From positions 96,317,501-96,381,500 of the forward strand of contig JADMNL010000028.1 in NCBI GenBank assembly GCA_016271365.2: 64,000 nt of DNA, read 5' to 3'. The position numbers were made by a program, and so were the translations under genes. This document shows, one piece after another, positions 23,756 to 34,869 of this stretch. Below the pieces are notes generated by a model. It was given only the letters and a program-made list of their open reading frames with translations, was not told where the DNA came from and made no database searches. The DNA is from Neoceratodus forsteri (lineage: Eukaryota > Chordata > Ceratodontiformes > Ceratodontidae). Each line of letters begins with the position of its first letter. Position 1 is the first letter of the stretch.

Positions 23756-24176
23756 CCTGTACACATTAGAGTTGAAGATCTGCACCGGTTTAAAAAACGT
23801 TTTAAAAATGTTTTTAAACTCACCACAGCAGCCCGTCCAGATCAGTCTTCAACCAAGTTTTAACTCGGTTATACCACAGCCGACTCCCGTCTGCATCTGC
23901 CTCCAGTAACTTTTTTTAAAACGGGTTCTCCAAGGCCCTTAACACGCTTCTTGGAGGAGCAATATGCAGACGCCTGTCCACACTACAGGGTAACATGCTT
24001 TCTGTCATAAAACCGTTTTTAGAAACTGACTTGAGACTAGCTCACAGCAGGGTTTAAGCACGGTTTCCTAACACGCTTTGAAACCGTACTTAAATGCGGA
24101 CGGGCATCGTGTTTGCGCTAGTTAAAACGTTTTAAGCACCTTAAAACGTTTTAACTAGCCTGATGTGTACAGGGCC
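23756..24176. mobile_element. MITE-like DNA element in the endonuclease relic
   Basis: Its ends are inverted: GGCCCTGTACACATTA on the left and TGATGTGTACAGGGCC on the right, flanked by TTA and TAA. The inside is built from variants of AAAACGTTTTAA, including a perfect hairpin at 24118-24158. It encodes nothing. The target duplication cannot be fixed (TA or a TTA/TAA-type site), so the superfamily is left open. Confidence 0.8.
24118..24158. repeat. Perfect 18-bp hairpin inside the MITE
   Basis: The arms are CTAGTTAAAACGTTTTAA and its exact reverse complement, with the loop GCACC. It sits just inside the right terminal inverted repeat. Confidence 0.95.
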
Positions 24177-24451
24177 TAAAATTGGAAGATAGATCGCAAA
24201 GCTGCATCCTCCTAAATATATATGCCCCAAATGAAGAGCAAACTAGAACTCCTTTTCTGAAAAAGTCATTTCAGACATGGTTACTGATACACATAGCCTT
24301 GTAATCATTGGAGGGGACTTTAATACCACCCCACTCCAGCACTAGAAAAATCAGGGCAGGGAGGGCAAGCATAATCGAGAGCAGTCAAACTCCTTGGACA
24401 ATTATCCTCAGAACTTGGCTTTATGGAAGTCTGGCAGTATATGAGTCCTGG

Positions 24452-26062
24452 ACATTTCACCTCACCCTACTCTGCAGACACTGACAAGTGTCGAGGTGTG
24501 CCTTGGGGTGTTTGGGCTTTACATTCACCTCATTCCATAAGGAAACACACTGAAATGGGTGCAGTATAGGAGAATGGGGTGAACTCTGGGGCCAAAGGGT
24601 CCAAGGCGCACCTCGATGCCTGTCACTGGCTGCAGGGTGGGGGTGGGGTGGAATGGCATGGTCATTACTGTCGACAATCCCAAGTCGACCGCGCTATTCT
24701 CGCCAGAAGTGCAAACACATTTCGCCATGATGTGAACAATGACAGCTGTACTGTTCACAAGGAGGTGTGACAAAATGGCAGTGTTGAAAATTTGGAGTGA
24801 AAATATTGCAAATTCATGAAGTTCTGACGTGTGTAGCAACTGCACGGCTACGCTCATAAAACAATAATTTCTTGGATTTTTCCCTAGGTACAACATAGGC
24901 TTTTGAGCCACTCATGAACACTGGCATTTGTTAGCATTAATCGCCCCTCAGGTGATTCTGCGCAGTGACTCATGTAAATCACCCTTCGGGCCCGATTAAC
25001 ACCATGACAGTGACAGTATTCATGAGGAGGGGTCCCAAAAAACCCATGTTGAAATTTGGTGTCAAAATTCCAAAAAATGCCAGAGATATGCTGCAAAGTT
25101 GGAAAAACCCTATTTATTACATTATACAGCTTACCAGCATTTCCTCAGTTCGCAGTCAGCTTTGAAGAGTGCAGACGTGTTCCCGATCCACTGAAGATCA
25201 TCGCGCCCAGCTCCGGAGGTAAGTATGGGGTGAGGGGTGTGGGGGAGGCAGGGTCGCATGATGGGTGGTTGGAGGTTGCGGGTGGGGGCCGAGAGACTAT
25301 GAGGACACTTTCCCTTTTTAGGCACAAAAAAAACTAAAGACTTCAGAACCGCTTTTTCCTTTACAGGCAATGTGGCACACTGGGGTGGGCTCAGCATGCC
25401 ACCAATTGCTTTCCTTTTTGGGGGGGCCAGCTGTAGCTGACAGGGAATTGGGCACCCCCATCGGCAAACAACTAAAGGGGGTTCCTTTTTGCTGTAGGGG
25501 ATTGGGCACCCTGTCAGCAGACAGTTAAACAAGGGGGGGATTCCTTTGTGCTGATGGGGACTGGGCACTCCCGTCGGCAAACAACAAAAGGGAGGGATTC
25601 CTTTTTGCAGAAGGGGATTGGGCATGCCGTTGACAGACAGTTAAACAGGGGGAAGGCTACATTATGCCGACGGGGCGTGGGCTGCCCTGTTGGCAGAAAA
25701 ACATGGTGGGGGGGTTAATATTGTTTGTGAATACGGCAGCAACCCGCCGCCATGTTCACAAACAATATCAGGGATTTTACATCCCATCCTGCAATGACGG
25801 GTTGCTCCCTCATTGCAACGGATGGCTTATGCTGCAATGACAAGGCGGCCCCTGATTGCAGCAGCTAAATTGTCACAAGTTGGTGCAAACGTTCCAAACT
25901 TGTGTCACCAGCAGCCTGCCATGGCATTGGGGGAAGTGGGACAAGCCTTTGCAGGCTGTGGGGACATTGGCCACAACAGTGCCCTGCCTCCACAACCTGC
26001 TTCTCAGCAAGCTGTTCCAATATGTTTCTTGCGCTGCGCGCAATCAATATAATAAAGATTTA
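24452..26062 (+). repeat. Composite dyad repeat, copy B
   Basis: In the family's sense orientation it holds a short part of the tail block, roughly one 298-bp dyad unit, the exon-like block with GTAAGTATG at 25219-25227, a minisatellite of about 60-bp units (GATTGGGCAC core) to about 25700, and a palindromic CAATGACGGG...CTCCCTCATTG segment. It finishes with AATAAAGATTTACTACTACTG. It lacks the shared sharp terminus, so it is truncated on that side. A 164-codon minus-strand frame here is only the minisatellite read as proline-rich peptides. Confidence 0.8.
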
Positions 26063-26079
26063 CTACTACTGTGCTAACT

Positions 26080-26785
26080 AGAGCTGGGAGAAGGATTTAC
26101 CAAGGTGATATCCTTATTATAGCAAGGCCAAGAGGCAGCAATCAGAGTAAATGACCACTTATCAAAGAGGTTTGAGTTAGGCAGGGGCAATCAGCAGGGG
26201 TGCCCTCTGTCTCCACTACTGTTTGTGCTAAGTCTGGGTCCTCTAGCAGTAGCAATAAGGTCAAACCCAGAGATGAAGGGGGTAATGGCAGGAGGGGTAG
26301 AACAAAAGATAGCACTGTATGTAGATGACTCACTGTTCTTTCTGGGTGATCTGGTCCATTCCCTTCTTCATTTACCACAATCATCGCTGACATTTGGTGT
26401 CCTGCTAGGTAATAAACAAAGTTTGAGACAATGATACTGAGTGGCTCGCCCACCCAGGACTTCAAGCAGACATGCTACTTTACCGGTCCCCACATAACAC
26501 ATTTCAGTATTTAGGGGTCAGAATATTTGCTGGTATCACTTGGCTTTTTAGAGATAGCTACCAGAAACCTTTTGATGTCCTTAAAAAAGACTTTGCAAGC
26601 CATTGCCCCTGACTGGCAGAATTCAAGTCATAAAAATAAATGTGCTCCCATGAATCTGTTTCCTGTTTCAAACTCTCCCCACTCCAATACCGAACTCCTA
26701 GTGGAATCAGTTCTTGAAAGAGATCTCAAAATTTAGTTGGCTGGGGAAGAGGCCTAGGATTTCACATAAGATACTATTTTAGCCA
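26080..26785 (+). pseudogene. L1/Tx1-type ORF2 reverse transcriptase core
   Basis: The frame reads QQGCPLSPLLFVLSLGPLAVAIR and then LYVDDSLFFL, the polymerase motif with a YVDD active site. Further on, after frameshifts, comes KFSWLGKRPRIS, the conserved box that precedes the C-terminal region. Immediately upstream ISLLQ..EAAIRVN-like text fits the palm. The segment between the endonuclease and the palm (roughly 250 residues) is missing, so the junction with copy B involved a deletion or earlier loss. Copy C begins right after the PRIS box. Confidence 0.85.
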
Positions 26786-29700
26786 TAGGACAAGCATTTG
26801 TCGATGCCGAATGTTTGCTTGCTAGCATTGGCATTGGTAGTGTAGAAGTTACAGAGCTGCATAATAGGAATGGCAGAGAAGTATTGAACTGAAGCCAACC
26901 CCACCACCACCCTGCGGAGAGTGACAGGCATTGGGGTGTGCCTTTGGGTCGTCAGGCATAACGACCACACCATTTCACCACACCCTACCCTGCAGACACA
27001 CTGACAAGTGTCATGGTGTGCCTTGGGGTCTTTGGCCCATATGCATACCCCATTCCATCAGGAAATATGGTGAGATGGGTGCGGTATAGGAGAATGGGGT
27101 AATGTTTTGGGCCTGAAGAGTCCGAGGCACACCTTGATGCCTCTCACTGGCTGCAGGGTGTGGGTGGGGGTGGAATGGTATGAGCATGACAGGCAAGAAT
27201 CCCAAGTCACACCCCTGATGCCTGTCATTCTCTACAGGGTGGGGCGTTATGGTCGGAAACCCTAACGCCTCAGGCATTCGATGGTATTTTCACTCCAAAT
27301 TTTCAACATGGTTTTTTTGTGTCCCCCACCTCATGAAGAGTGGCAATATCAGTTTGTTAGCCGAAAACTGCTTTTGCACAGTGACTACGGCATTTGGCAC
27401 CACAGGTGCAAAAACACATTCCGAACAGGATGTGAAAAATGACAGCTATACTGTTCATGGGGAGGTGTAAAAAATGGCAATGTTGCAAATCTGGTTTGAA
27501 AATCTTAAAAAAACTGGTGAAGTCATGAGCGTGCATAGAAACTGTGCAGCGCACACCCATAATGTAACTAGTTTGGGGATTTTTTACAGCAGATTGTTAA
27601 CACAGGCATTTTGGGACCTCCGATCATGAACAGTGTTAGTGTGATTTTCTTTATCTGTCCCGAACAATGATTTCCCACAGCGACCACGCATTTCTATGCT
27701 GAAAGTGTGAAAACACATTTCGGCCATGTTGTGGAAAATGACAGCTGTACTGTTCATAAGGAGGTGTGGAAAAAAACCACTGGTGAAAATCTGGACTGAA
27801 AATATTACAAATTCATGAACTTACGAGAGTGCATGGAAACTGCATAATGCTCACTCCTAACACAGTCATTTTATGGACTTTTGTCACCAAATTTTCAACA
27901 TAGCCATTTTAAGACCTCTGCTCATGACCAGTGTCACTGTGATTTTCTTAATCTGTCTCAAACATTGTTTTCGCACACCGACTGTACCATTGTGCGCTAC
28001 ATGTGCGGAAACAAATTGTGAGAGACATGTGAAAAATGGTAGCTGTACTGCTCATAAGGAAGTGCGGTAAAATGGCACTGTTGAAAATCTGGTGTGCAAA
28101 TATTACAAATTCGAAAACTTGCCAGCGTGCTTAGGAACTGCGCAACGTGCGCTCCTAAAACAGTCATTTTTGGGAATTTTTTCACCAAATTTTCTACATA
28201 GCCATTTTAACACCTCTGCTCATGACCAGTGTCACTGTGATTTTCTTAATGTGTCCCATACATTGATTTCGCACACTCGACTGGCCATTATAGCTGCATG
28301 ATAGGGAAACATGTTGTGGGCAAGATGTGAAAATGACAGCTGTACTGTTCATAAGGAGGTGTGGTAAAATGGCAATGTTGAAAATCTGGAATGAAAATAT
28401 TGAAAATTTGCGAACTTATGAGTGTGCGTAGGAACTGCTGCAACGCATGCTCATAAAACAGTCATTTTTAGGAATTTTTCACCAAATTTTCAACATAAAC
28501 ATTTAAGACCTCTGCTCATAAACAGTGTCACTGTGATTTTCTTAATGTGTCCTGTACATTAATTTCACACACCGACTGCGCCATTGTGCGCTACATGGGC
28601 AGAAACACATTTTGGGTGAGATGTGAAAAATGACAGCTGTACTACTCATAAGAAGGTGTGGTGAAATGGCAATTTTGAAAATCTGGAGTGAAAATATTGA
28701 AAATTCGTGAACTTATGAGCTTGCATAGGAACTGTGCAACGCATGCTCGTAAAACAGTCATTTTTTTGAATTTTTCCACCAAATTTTCAAAATAGGCTTC
28801 TTGAGAGACCACCTTATGAACACTGGTAGTGTCGTTTCATTAATCAGTCCCAAAAGTTGATTTTGTGCAGTGACTGCGAAATCACTCTTCAGGCCAGAAT
28901 AACGCCATGACAGTGACAGCATTCATGAGAAGGGGTCCCAAAAACCCCATGTTGAAAATTTGGTGCAAAAATTCCAAAAAATGCCCAAGATATGCAGCAA
29001 AGTTGAAAAAACCCTATCTATTACATTATACAGCTTACCGGCATTTCCTCAGTTCGCGGTCAGCTTTGAAGAGTCAGACATATTTCCCGGTCCTGAAGAT
29101 CATTACCCGGGACTCCGTAGGTAAGTATGGGGTGAGGGGGTGTGGGAGGCAAGTGCGCAGTGAGTGGGTTTGGGTGTGGGCAGGGAGACTACGAGGGACT
29201 GTTTTTAATTTACAGTTTTTTTTTAATTATTAAGGCAGGCGGGGCGTTTGCCATGTTGGGATGGGCTCCCAGCATGACAGCTGGAAAGGATGTTTGGGGG
29301 CTGGAGCCAGCGAGAGTTAGGCACCCCGTTGGCCATATGGGCTAGTGCTGCAGCTGGGGTGGGCTCTAGCGTGGCAGCTGTAAGCTGTTTGGGAGGCTGG
29401 AGCCGATGGGGATTGGGCACCCCCATCGGCCATGCGGATGTGTGCCACGCATGGGTGGGCTCCCAGCGTGGCACCAGGAAAGCTTTTTGGGGTAGCTTGG
29501 AGCCGACGGGCATTGGGCACCCGTCGTCACATACTGTATGTGTGTGGGGAGGCCAGCACGCAATATGTGCATATGTGCGAGTTGGGGAGCTCTGCTCACT
29601 GAAGCAGAGCTCTCCTTTCAACTGTATGTCACTGCATTTTCAGCTGTCATAGACAGCTGGAGCAGTGATTGGTGCACTGCGACCGTGCCTGCAAATACAC

Positions 29701-29786
29701 TGACTGAATTGGAAGAGGCTGACACACCTCTGGAAAACTCGGATGATGGCACTATGTTTCTTGCACATGCATACAAGCAAACATAA
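26786..29786 (+). repeat. Composite dyad repeat, copy C
   Basis: Starts at the shared terminus GACAAGCATTTGTC, then the tail block (about 26.9-27.3 kb), 5-6 dyad units with motif spacing near 27447, 27747, 28039, 28335 and 28632, the exon-like block with GTAAGTATG at 29121-29129, and the hairpin minisatellite to about 29590. It ends near CATACAAGCAAACAT, next to resumed L1/Tx1 coding sequence. It is the inverted partner of copy D. Confidence 0.85.
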
Positions 29787-30420
29787 AAAAGGGGGACTGG
29801 ACTTCCCTGCTTCAAGTCTTACTACTTAGTGGCTCAAGCAGCCTTCCTTGGTACTTAGGCAAAGCAGAGGCATGACTTGGGTTGGTACTCCATTGAAGAT
29901 ACAGACTGCCCCAGTCTATCCCTCTGGATCATCCTCACTTGGATTCTACTGACCGACATCAGCCAAATGATGAGTAACCCTGGGTCAAAGCACATAGTCA
30001 AAATTTTACTAAACGTTTGGTGAGCAACATAGTCCCAAATTCTCTGGGCCTCCTCACCTTAATCAGGCATCACAAAAATTTCTTCACATCCCCCTCTCCC
30101 CAGCTAGACATTGGGTACTGCTACTGGGAGAGGCAACACCTGACAAGATTCGAACAGTGCATATTGGGGTAGATGTCTTTCCTTCCAGGAACTAAAAGAA
30201 AAGGTTCAGCTGAGACAGAGAGATCAGTTCTGATTCTTACAAGTCAGACACTTTATCATGGAGCAGACGCATAGGACCTTGATTAAAAGACCACAGTCCA
30301 AACTAAAGCAGTTTTTCTATTGGTTGGTGATACTCAAGGCAAGAAATGCAGACTAATGTTAGAGCTATATAAATTGTGCATTACACTGCAGTACTCCCCT
30401 CTGGAACAGATACGATTCAG
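29787..30420 (+). pseudogene. L1/Tx1-type ORF2 C-terminal region
   Basis: It opens with KKGGLDFP and, after a one-base shift, FKSYYLVAQAAFLGT. This is the GG..LP....YY.AAQ box that follows the PR-I box seen at 26.75 kb, so copy C split the ORF between these two boxes. Later text (F.ELKEKVQLRQRDQF, LQVRHFI) matches the region before the C-terminal knuckle. Frameshifted and stopped throughout. Confidence 0.8.
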
Positions 30421-33187
30421 TAGTACTAGTAGTAAAATCTTTATTTATACAAGAATCAAAGAACATCACCATTAGGGTTATAAATACCCTTTTGATGTTT
30501 GCTTGCATGCATGTGCAAGAAACATAGTGCCATCATCCGAGTTTTCGGAGGTGTGGCAGCCCTCTTCCAATTCAGTCAGTGTGTTTGCAGGCACGGCCGC
30601 AGTTCTCCAATGCCTGCTGGAGCTGTCTATGACAGCTCCAAAATGCAGTGGCGTACAGTTGAAAGGGGGAGCTATGCTTCAGTGAGCAGCGATAAGATAT
30701 CGCCTGCTCATGCCGCACGCTCCCCTACACATGCACCTGCGCCGCATACTACGTGCCTCGCCCCCCATGCACACACTGTGTGGCAGCGGAAGTGCCCAAT
30801 CCCCATCAGCTGTGCTGCACCTCCCAAAGCAGATACATATGCCACGCTGGGTGCCACCCCAGCGTGGCTGCACATCATATAGCCGACAGGTGTCCAGTCC
30901 CCGTCGGCTCCACTATCCCAGTACAGTGTGCCACACTGGGAGCCCACCCCAGCATGGCAACAGATGCTATTGCCGACGGGGTGCCCAATCCCCGTCGGCT
31001 CCACGCCTTCACCAGCTTGCTTTGTGCCACGCTAGAGCCCACCCCAGCGTGGCAAACGCCCCGCTGTCATTTAAAAACCTGAAACTTAAAATGATCCCTT
31101 GTTGTCTCTGCCCCACCCACGCCCAACCACTGTGCACCCCGCCTCCCACCCCCACCCCATACTTACCTCCGGACTGCGGTCGACGATCTTCGGTGGACCG
31201 GGAACACGCTCAGCACTCTTCAAAGCCGACCACGAACTGAGGAAATGCCGGTAAGCTGTATAAGGGGATAGATAGGGTTTTTTCAACTTTGTTGCATATC
31301 TCAGCCATTTTTTGGAATTTTTTCACCAAATTTTCAACGTGGAGCTTTTGGGACCCCTTCTCATGAATGCTCTAACTGTCATGGCGTTAATTGGGCCCGA
31401 AGAGTGATTTCACAGTCACTGCGTGAAATCACCTTTCGGGACAGAGTAACAAAACGCACTGCCACTGTTCATAAAGTGGGCTCTCAAAAAGCCTATGCTG
31501 AAAATTTGGTGGAAAAATTCCTAAAAATGACTGTTTTACGAGCCTGCATTGCGCAGTTCCTATGCACGCTCATAAGTTCGCGAATCTTCAATATTTTCAC
31601 TCCAGATTTTCAACATTGCATTTTACTACACCTCAGTATGAGCAGTACAGCTGTCATTTTTCACATCTTGCCCAAAACGTGTTTCCGCCTATGTAGCGCA
31701 CAATGGCACAGTCGGTGTGCGAAAACAATGGATGGGACACATTAAGAAAATCACAGTGACACTGTTCATGAGCAGAGGTCTTAAAATGGCTATGTTGAAA
31801 ATTTGGTGACAAAAGTCCATAAAATGACTGTTTTACGAACGCACGTTGCGCAGTTCCTACGCACTCGTGTAAGTTCTATGAATTTTCAATATTTTCACCA
31901 GATTTTCAACATTGCCATTTTATTACACTTCCTTATGAAGAGTACAGCTGCAATTTTTCACATGTCGCCCAAATGTGTTTCTGCACATGTAGCGCACAAT
32001 GGTGCAGTCGGTGTGCTAAAGCAATGTTTGGGACAGATTAAGAAAATCACAGTTACATTGTTCATGAGCAGAGGTCTTAAAATGGCTATGTTGAAAATTT
32101 GGTGACAAAAGTCCATAAAATGACTGTGTTATGAGTGAGCATTGTGCAGTTTCCACGCACCCTCGTAAGTTCATGACTTTGTAATATTTTCAGTCCAGAT
32201 TTTCACCAGTGGCATTTTTCCACACTTCCTTATGAACAATACAGCTGTCATTTTTCACAACATGGCCAAAATGTGTTTTCACACTTTCAGCACAGAGATG
32301 CGTGGTCGCTGTGGGAAATCATTGATCGGGACAGATAAAGAAAATCACAGTGACACCATTCATGATCAGAGGTCCCAAAATGCCTGTGTTGACAATCTGC
32401 TGTAAAAAATCCCCAACCTAATTACATTACGGGTGTGCGTTGCACAGTTTCTATGCATGCTCGTGACTTCACCAGTTTTTATTAAAATTTTTACTGCAGA
32501 TTTGCAACATTGTCATTTTTTACACCTCCCCATGAACAGTACAGCTGTCATTTTTCACATCCTGTTCGGAATGTGTTTTTGCACCGGTGGTGCTAAATGC
32601 CGTAGTCGCTGTGCATAAGCAGCTTTCGGCTAACAAACTAATATTGCCACTGTTCATGAGGTGGGGGTCACAAAAAAAACATGTTGAAAATTTGGAGTGA
32701 AAATACCAACGAATGCCTGAGGTGTTAGGGTTTCCAACCATATTGCCCCACCCTGTAGAGAATGACAGGCATCAGGGGTGTGACTTGGGATTCTTGCCTA
32801 TAATGCTCATACCATTCCACATCCTGCAGCCAGTGAGAGGCATCAAGGTATGCCTTGGACTCTTCGGCCCCAAAGTTCACCCCATTCTCCTGTACCGCAC
32901 CCATCTCACCGTATTTCCTGATGGAATGGGGTGCGCATAAGGGCCAAAGACCCCAAGGCACACAGTGACACTTGTTAGTGTCTGCAGGGTAGGGTGTGGT
33001 GAAATGGCATGGCCGTTATGCCCGACAACCCAAAAGTACACCCCAATGCCTGTCACTCTCTGCAGGGTGGTGGTGGGGTTGGCTTCAGTTCAACACTTCA
33101 CTGCCATTTCTATTATGCAGCTCTATAACTTTTACACTACCAATGCCAATGCCAGCAAGCAAACATTCGGCATTGACAAATGCTTGT
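30421..33187 (-). repeat. Composite dyad repeat, copy D
   Basis: Inverted relative to copy C. In plus order: CAGTAGTACTAGTAGTAAAAT with an AATAAA complement (the family's far end, also seen in copy B), a hairpin minisatellite (about 30680-31050), the donor complement at 31158-31166, an array of about 4.5 dyad units (motifs near 31630, 31935, 32232, 32530), the tail block, and the sharp terminus ACAAATGCTTGT. This is the most complete copy by block content apart from the satellite in A. Confidence 0.85.
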
Positions 33188-33929
33188 TACAAGGTGTCCC
33201 TGTAAGATGGCACATCTGATATAAGTTTCACATGGAACATGACAAATTTTACAGACACAGACACTATAATCAAAATCATAAAAGACAGTACAGATTACAA
33301 TAATTTACAAAATTTACAGTATTATGGCAATAACAATGGGTCAAGGGAAAAACTATATATTCACCTGTTACATACACATCTATAGTTTAGGTCTTGATTT
33401 ATTGCCATTTTAAAATATGCTGAAAGTAATTCTAATGTTCTGAATTGTGGGTTATGTTCATTCCAAGCACAGGCTGCCTTGAATGGAAAGGTCATTTTAT
33501 CAAAATTATTGTTTATTTTTGACACAGTAAAATCTCTAGCACCCTTTTTTCTTAATTTGAAGTTATGATTTGGTTTTAATAGTTTTTATCTGATAAACAT
33601 ATTGGTTTGTTATTCTTAAGTATTCCATGTATCTGGGTTGCCCAAATACCCTTTCTCCATACTTCAAGTGGTTTCCAACCTACAGTAAACTTGCATACAT
33701 TGTGCAGTGATGGGTATAATAGTCACAGTTTAATACAAATCTTGCTAACTTATTATAACTGAGATCCAAGTCATATAATTGTGTTTTGTTGGCATGTCCA
33801 TATACATATCTCCCCTAGTCAATTACTGGTACAATTAATTGGTTTACTACTGATAATCCGATGTTTTTAGTAGTGCACTGCGAAATACATCTTAAAGCAC
33901 CTATTCTAACAATAAGTTTCTCAGTTGCC

Positions 33930-34430
33930 TTGTTTACATGCACACTAGAACTGAGTTCAAACTCCAGTTTCAGTGGAATCAATGCTGCATTCCTCGATTG
34001 GAAGCTCATATAAACTCATTCTGAGTTGGGTTCCTGTTTCAGTCGAAACTGGGTTCAACTGCAGTGGTTCAAAAGCATTGATTATTTTGAACCCAGTTCC
34101 TTTGTACATGTACACCTTATTCGTGAATTGATTCTGCTATACTGACTGTTGAAACTGCAGCAAAAGGAATGCAACCAGATTCAAAATCCTCAATTGCTGT
34201 GTGTTTACATGTAATGGAAATCAGTCACCTTGTAATCAGTTCAAACTGAATTGATTACAAGGTGACTGATTCCCATTACATGTAAACACACAGCAACTGA
34301 GGATTTTGAAGCTGATTGTTCATCCTCATGAATCCAATACCATGTAAACCAAAAAGGATTACAATCTGAATGAAAAGGATCAGTTGCAAAGTAATTGAGT
34401 CCCACTACATGTAAATATAACAAATGAGAT
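33930..34430. mobile_element. Foldback-type element
   Basis: Both ends carry TTACATG-containing sequence (GTTTACATGCACACTAGAACTG on the left, described as its first bases; CACTACATGTAAATATAAC on the right). The centre is a long palindrome. The motif TTTACATGTAATGG and its complement recur in it. No coding capacity. Ends are approximate. Confidence 0.6.
34180..34310. repeat. 131-bp near-perfect palindrome
   Basis: Two 64-bp arms flank a 3-base centre (AAC at 34244-34246). I count only a few mismatches, for example CAGTTCA against TGAATTG and CTCAATTGC against GCAACTGAG. Confidence 0.92.
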
Positions 34431-34869
34431 CCTTGATGTATTGTTCAAATGATAAGTGCTGATCAAAAGAAACTCCTAAATACTTGTACACTGGTGTTTG
34501 GATTAAAATTGTGCCATCCAATGTTTTTTTTTCTAGTTTAGAAATGTTCTTTGTATTAGTACGTGATGCTGAACTAAACAACATGGCCTGAGTTTGTTTT
34601 GTATTTATTTGAAGACATGCAGAGATGAACCACTCCTGTATCCTGAGAAAATCAAGCTGCAGGTTGTGTTTCACCTCCCCAGGGCTAATCCCTTCTGATA
34701 CCAAAACCGGATCATCTGCATACAGTCTGATATTAGTATGCTTCATGCAGCTGGGCAGATCATTTATATAAATAATAATTATATAAATCAGAAATAACAA
34801 TGGCCCTAAACCTGATCCCTGTGGCATGCCACATGCCACAGCCAGAGTTTTTGATTTAAGACTGATCTG

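Larger units (their letters stand above)
23455..24451 (+). pseudogene. L1/Tx1-type ORF2 endonuclease (interrupted)
   Basis: Before the MITE at 23.76 kb the reading includes MQETHL and GGYILPTTNG-like text. After it come LLNIYAPNEEQ and IIGGDFN, the hallmark boxes of the apurinic/apyrimidinic endonuclease that nicks target DNA for L1-type elements. The MITE sits between the two parts. Several stops are present. The 3' side stops where copy B of the composite repeat begins. Confidence 0.82.
33216..34859 (-). pseudogene. L2-like LINE, 3' half (reverse transcriptase and C-terminus)
   Basis: The frame at 34405-34887 reads GMPQGSGLGPLLFLIY, LYADD, then QINTKQTQAMLF and YLGVSFDQHLSF, the standard order of palm, active site and thumb in L2-like LINEs. 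A duplicated IIIIYIND stretch is a local oddity. A palindromic element lies within the 3' part. The remainder toward 33216 is an A-rich 3' region. The upstream half continues at 38737 beyond the CR1 insertion. Confidence 0.82.

Noticed and set aside
25131..25625. 164-codon proline/cysteine-rich frame
   Set aside because: It lies in the hairpin minisatellite of copy B and repeats with the minisatellite period; comparable frames in other copies differ in phase.
29142..29652. Open frames on both strands in copy C (up to 132 codons)
   Set aside because: Shadows of the minisatellite, with mirrored frames on both strands as expected for hairpin DNA.
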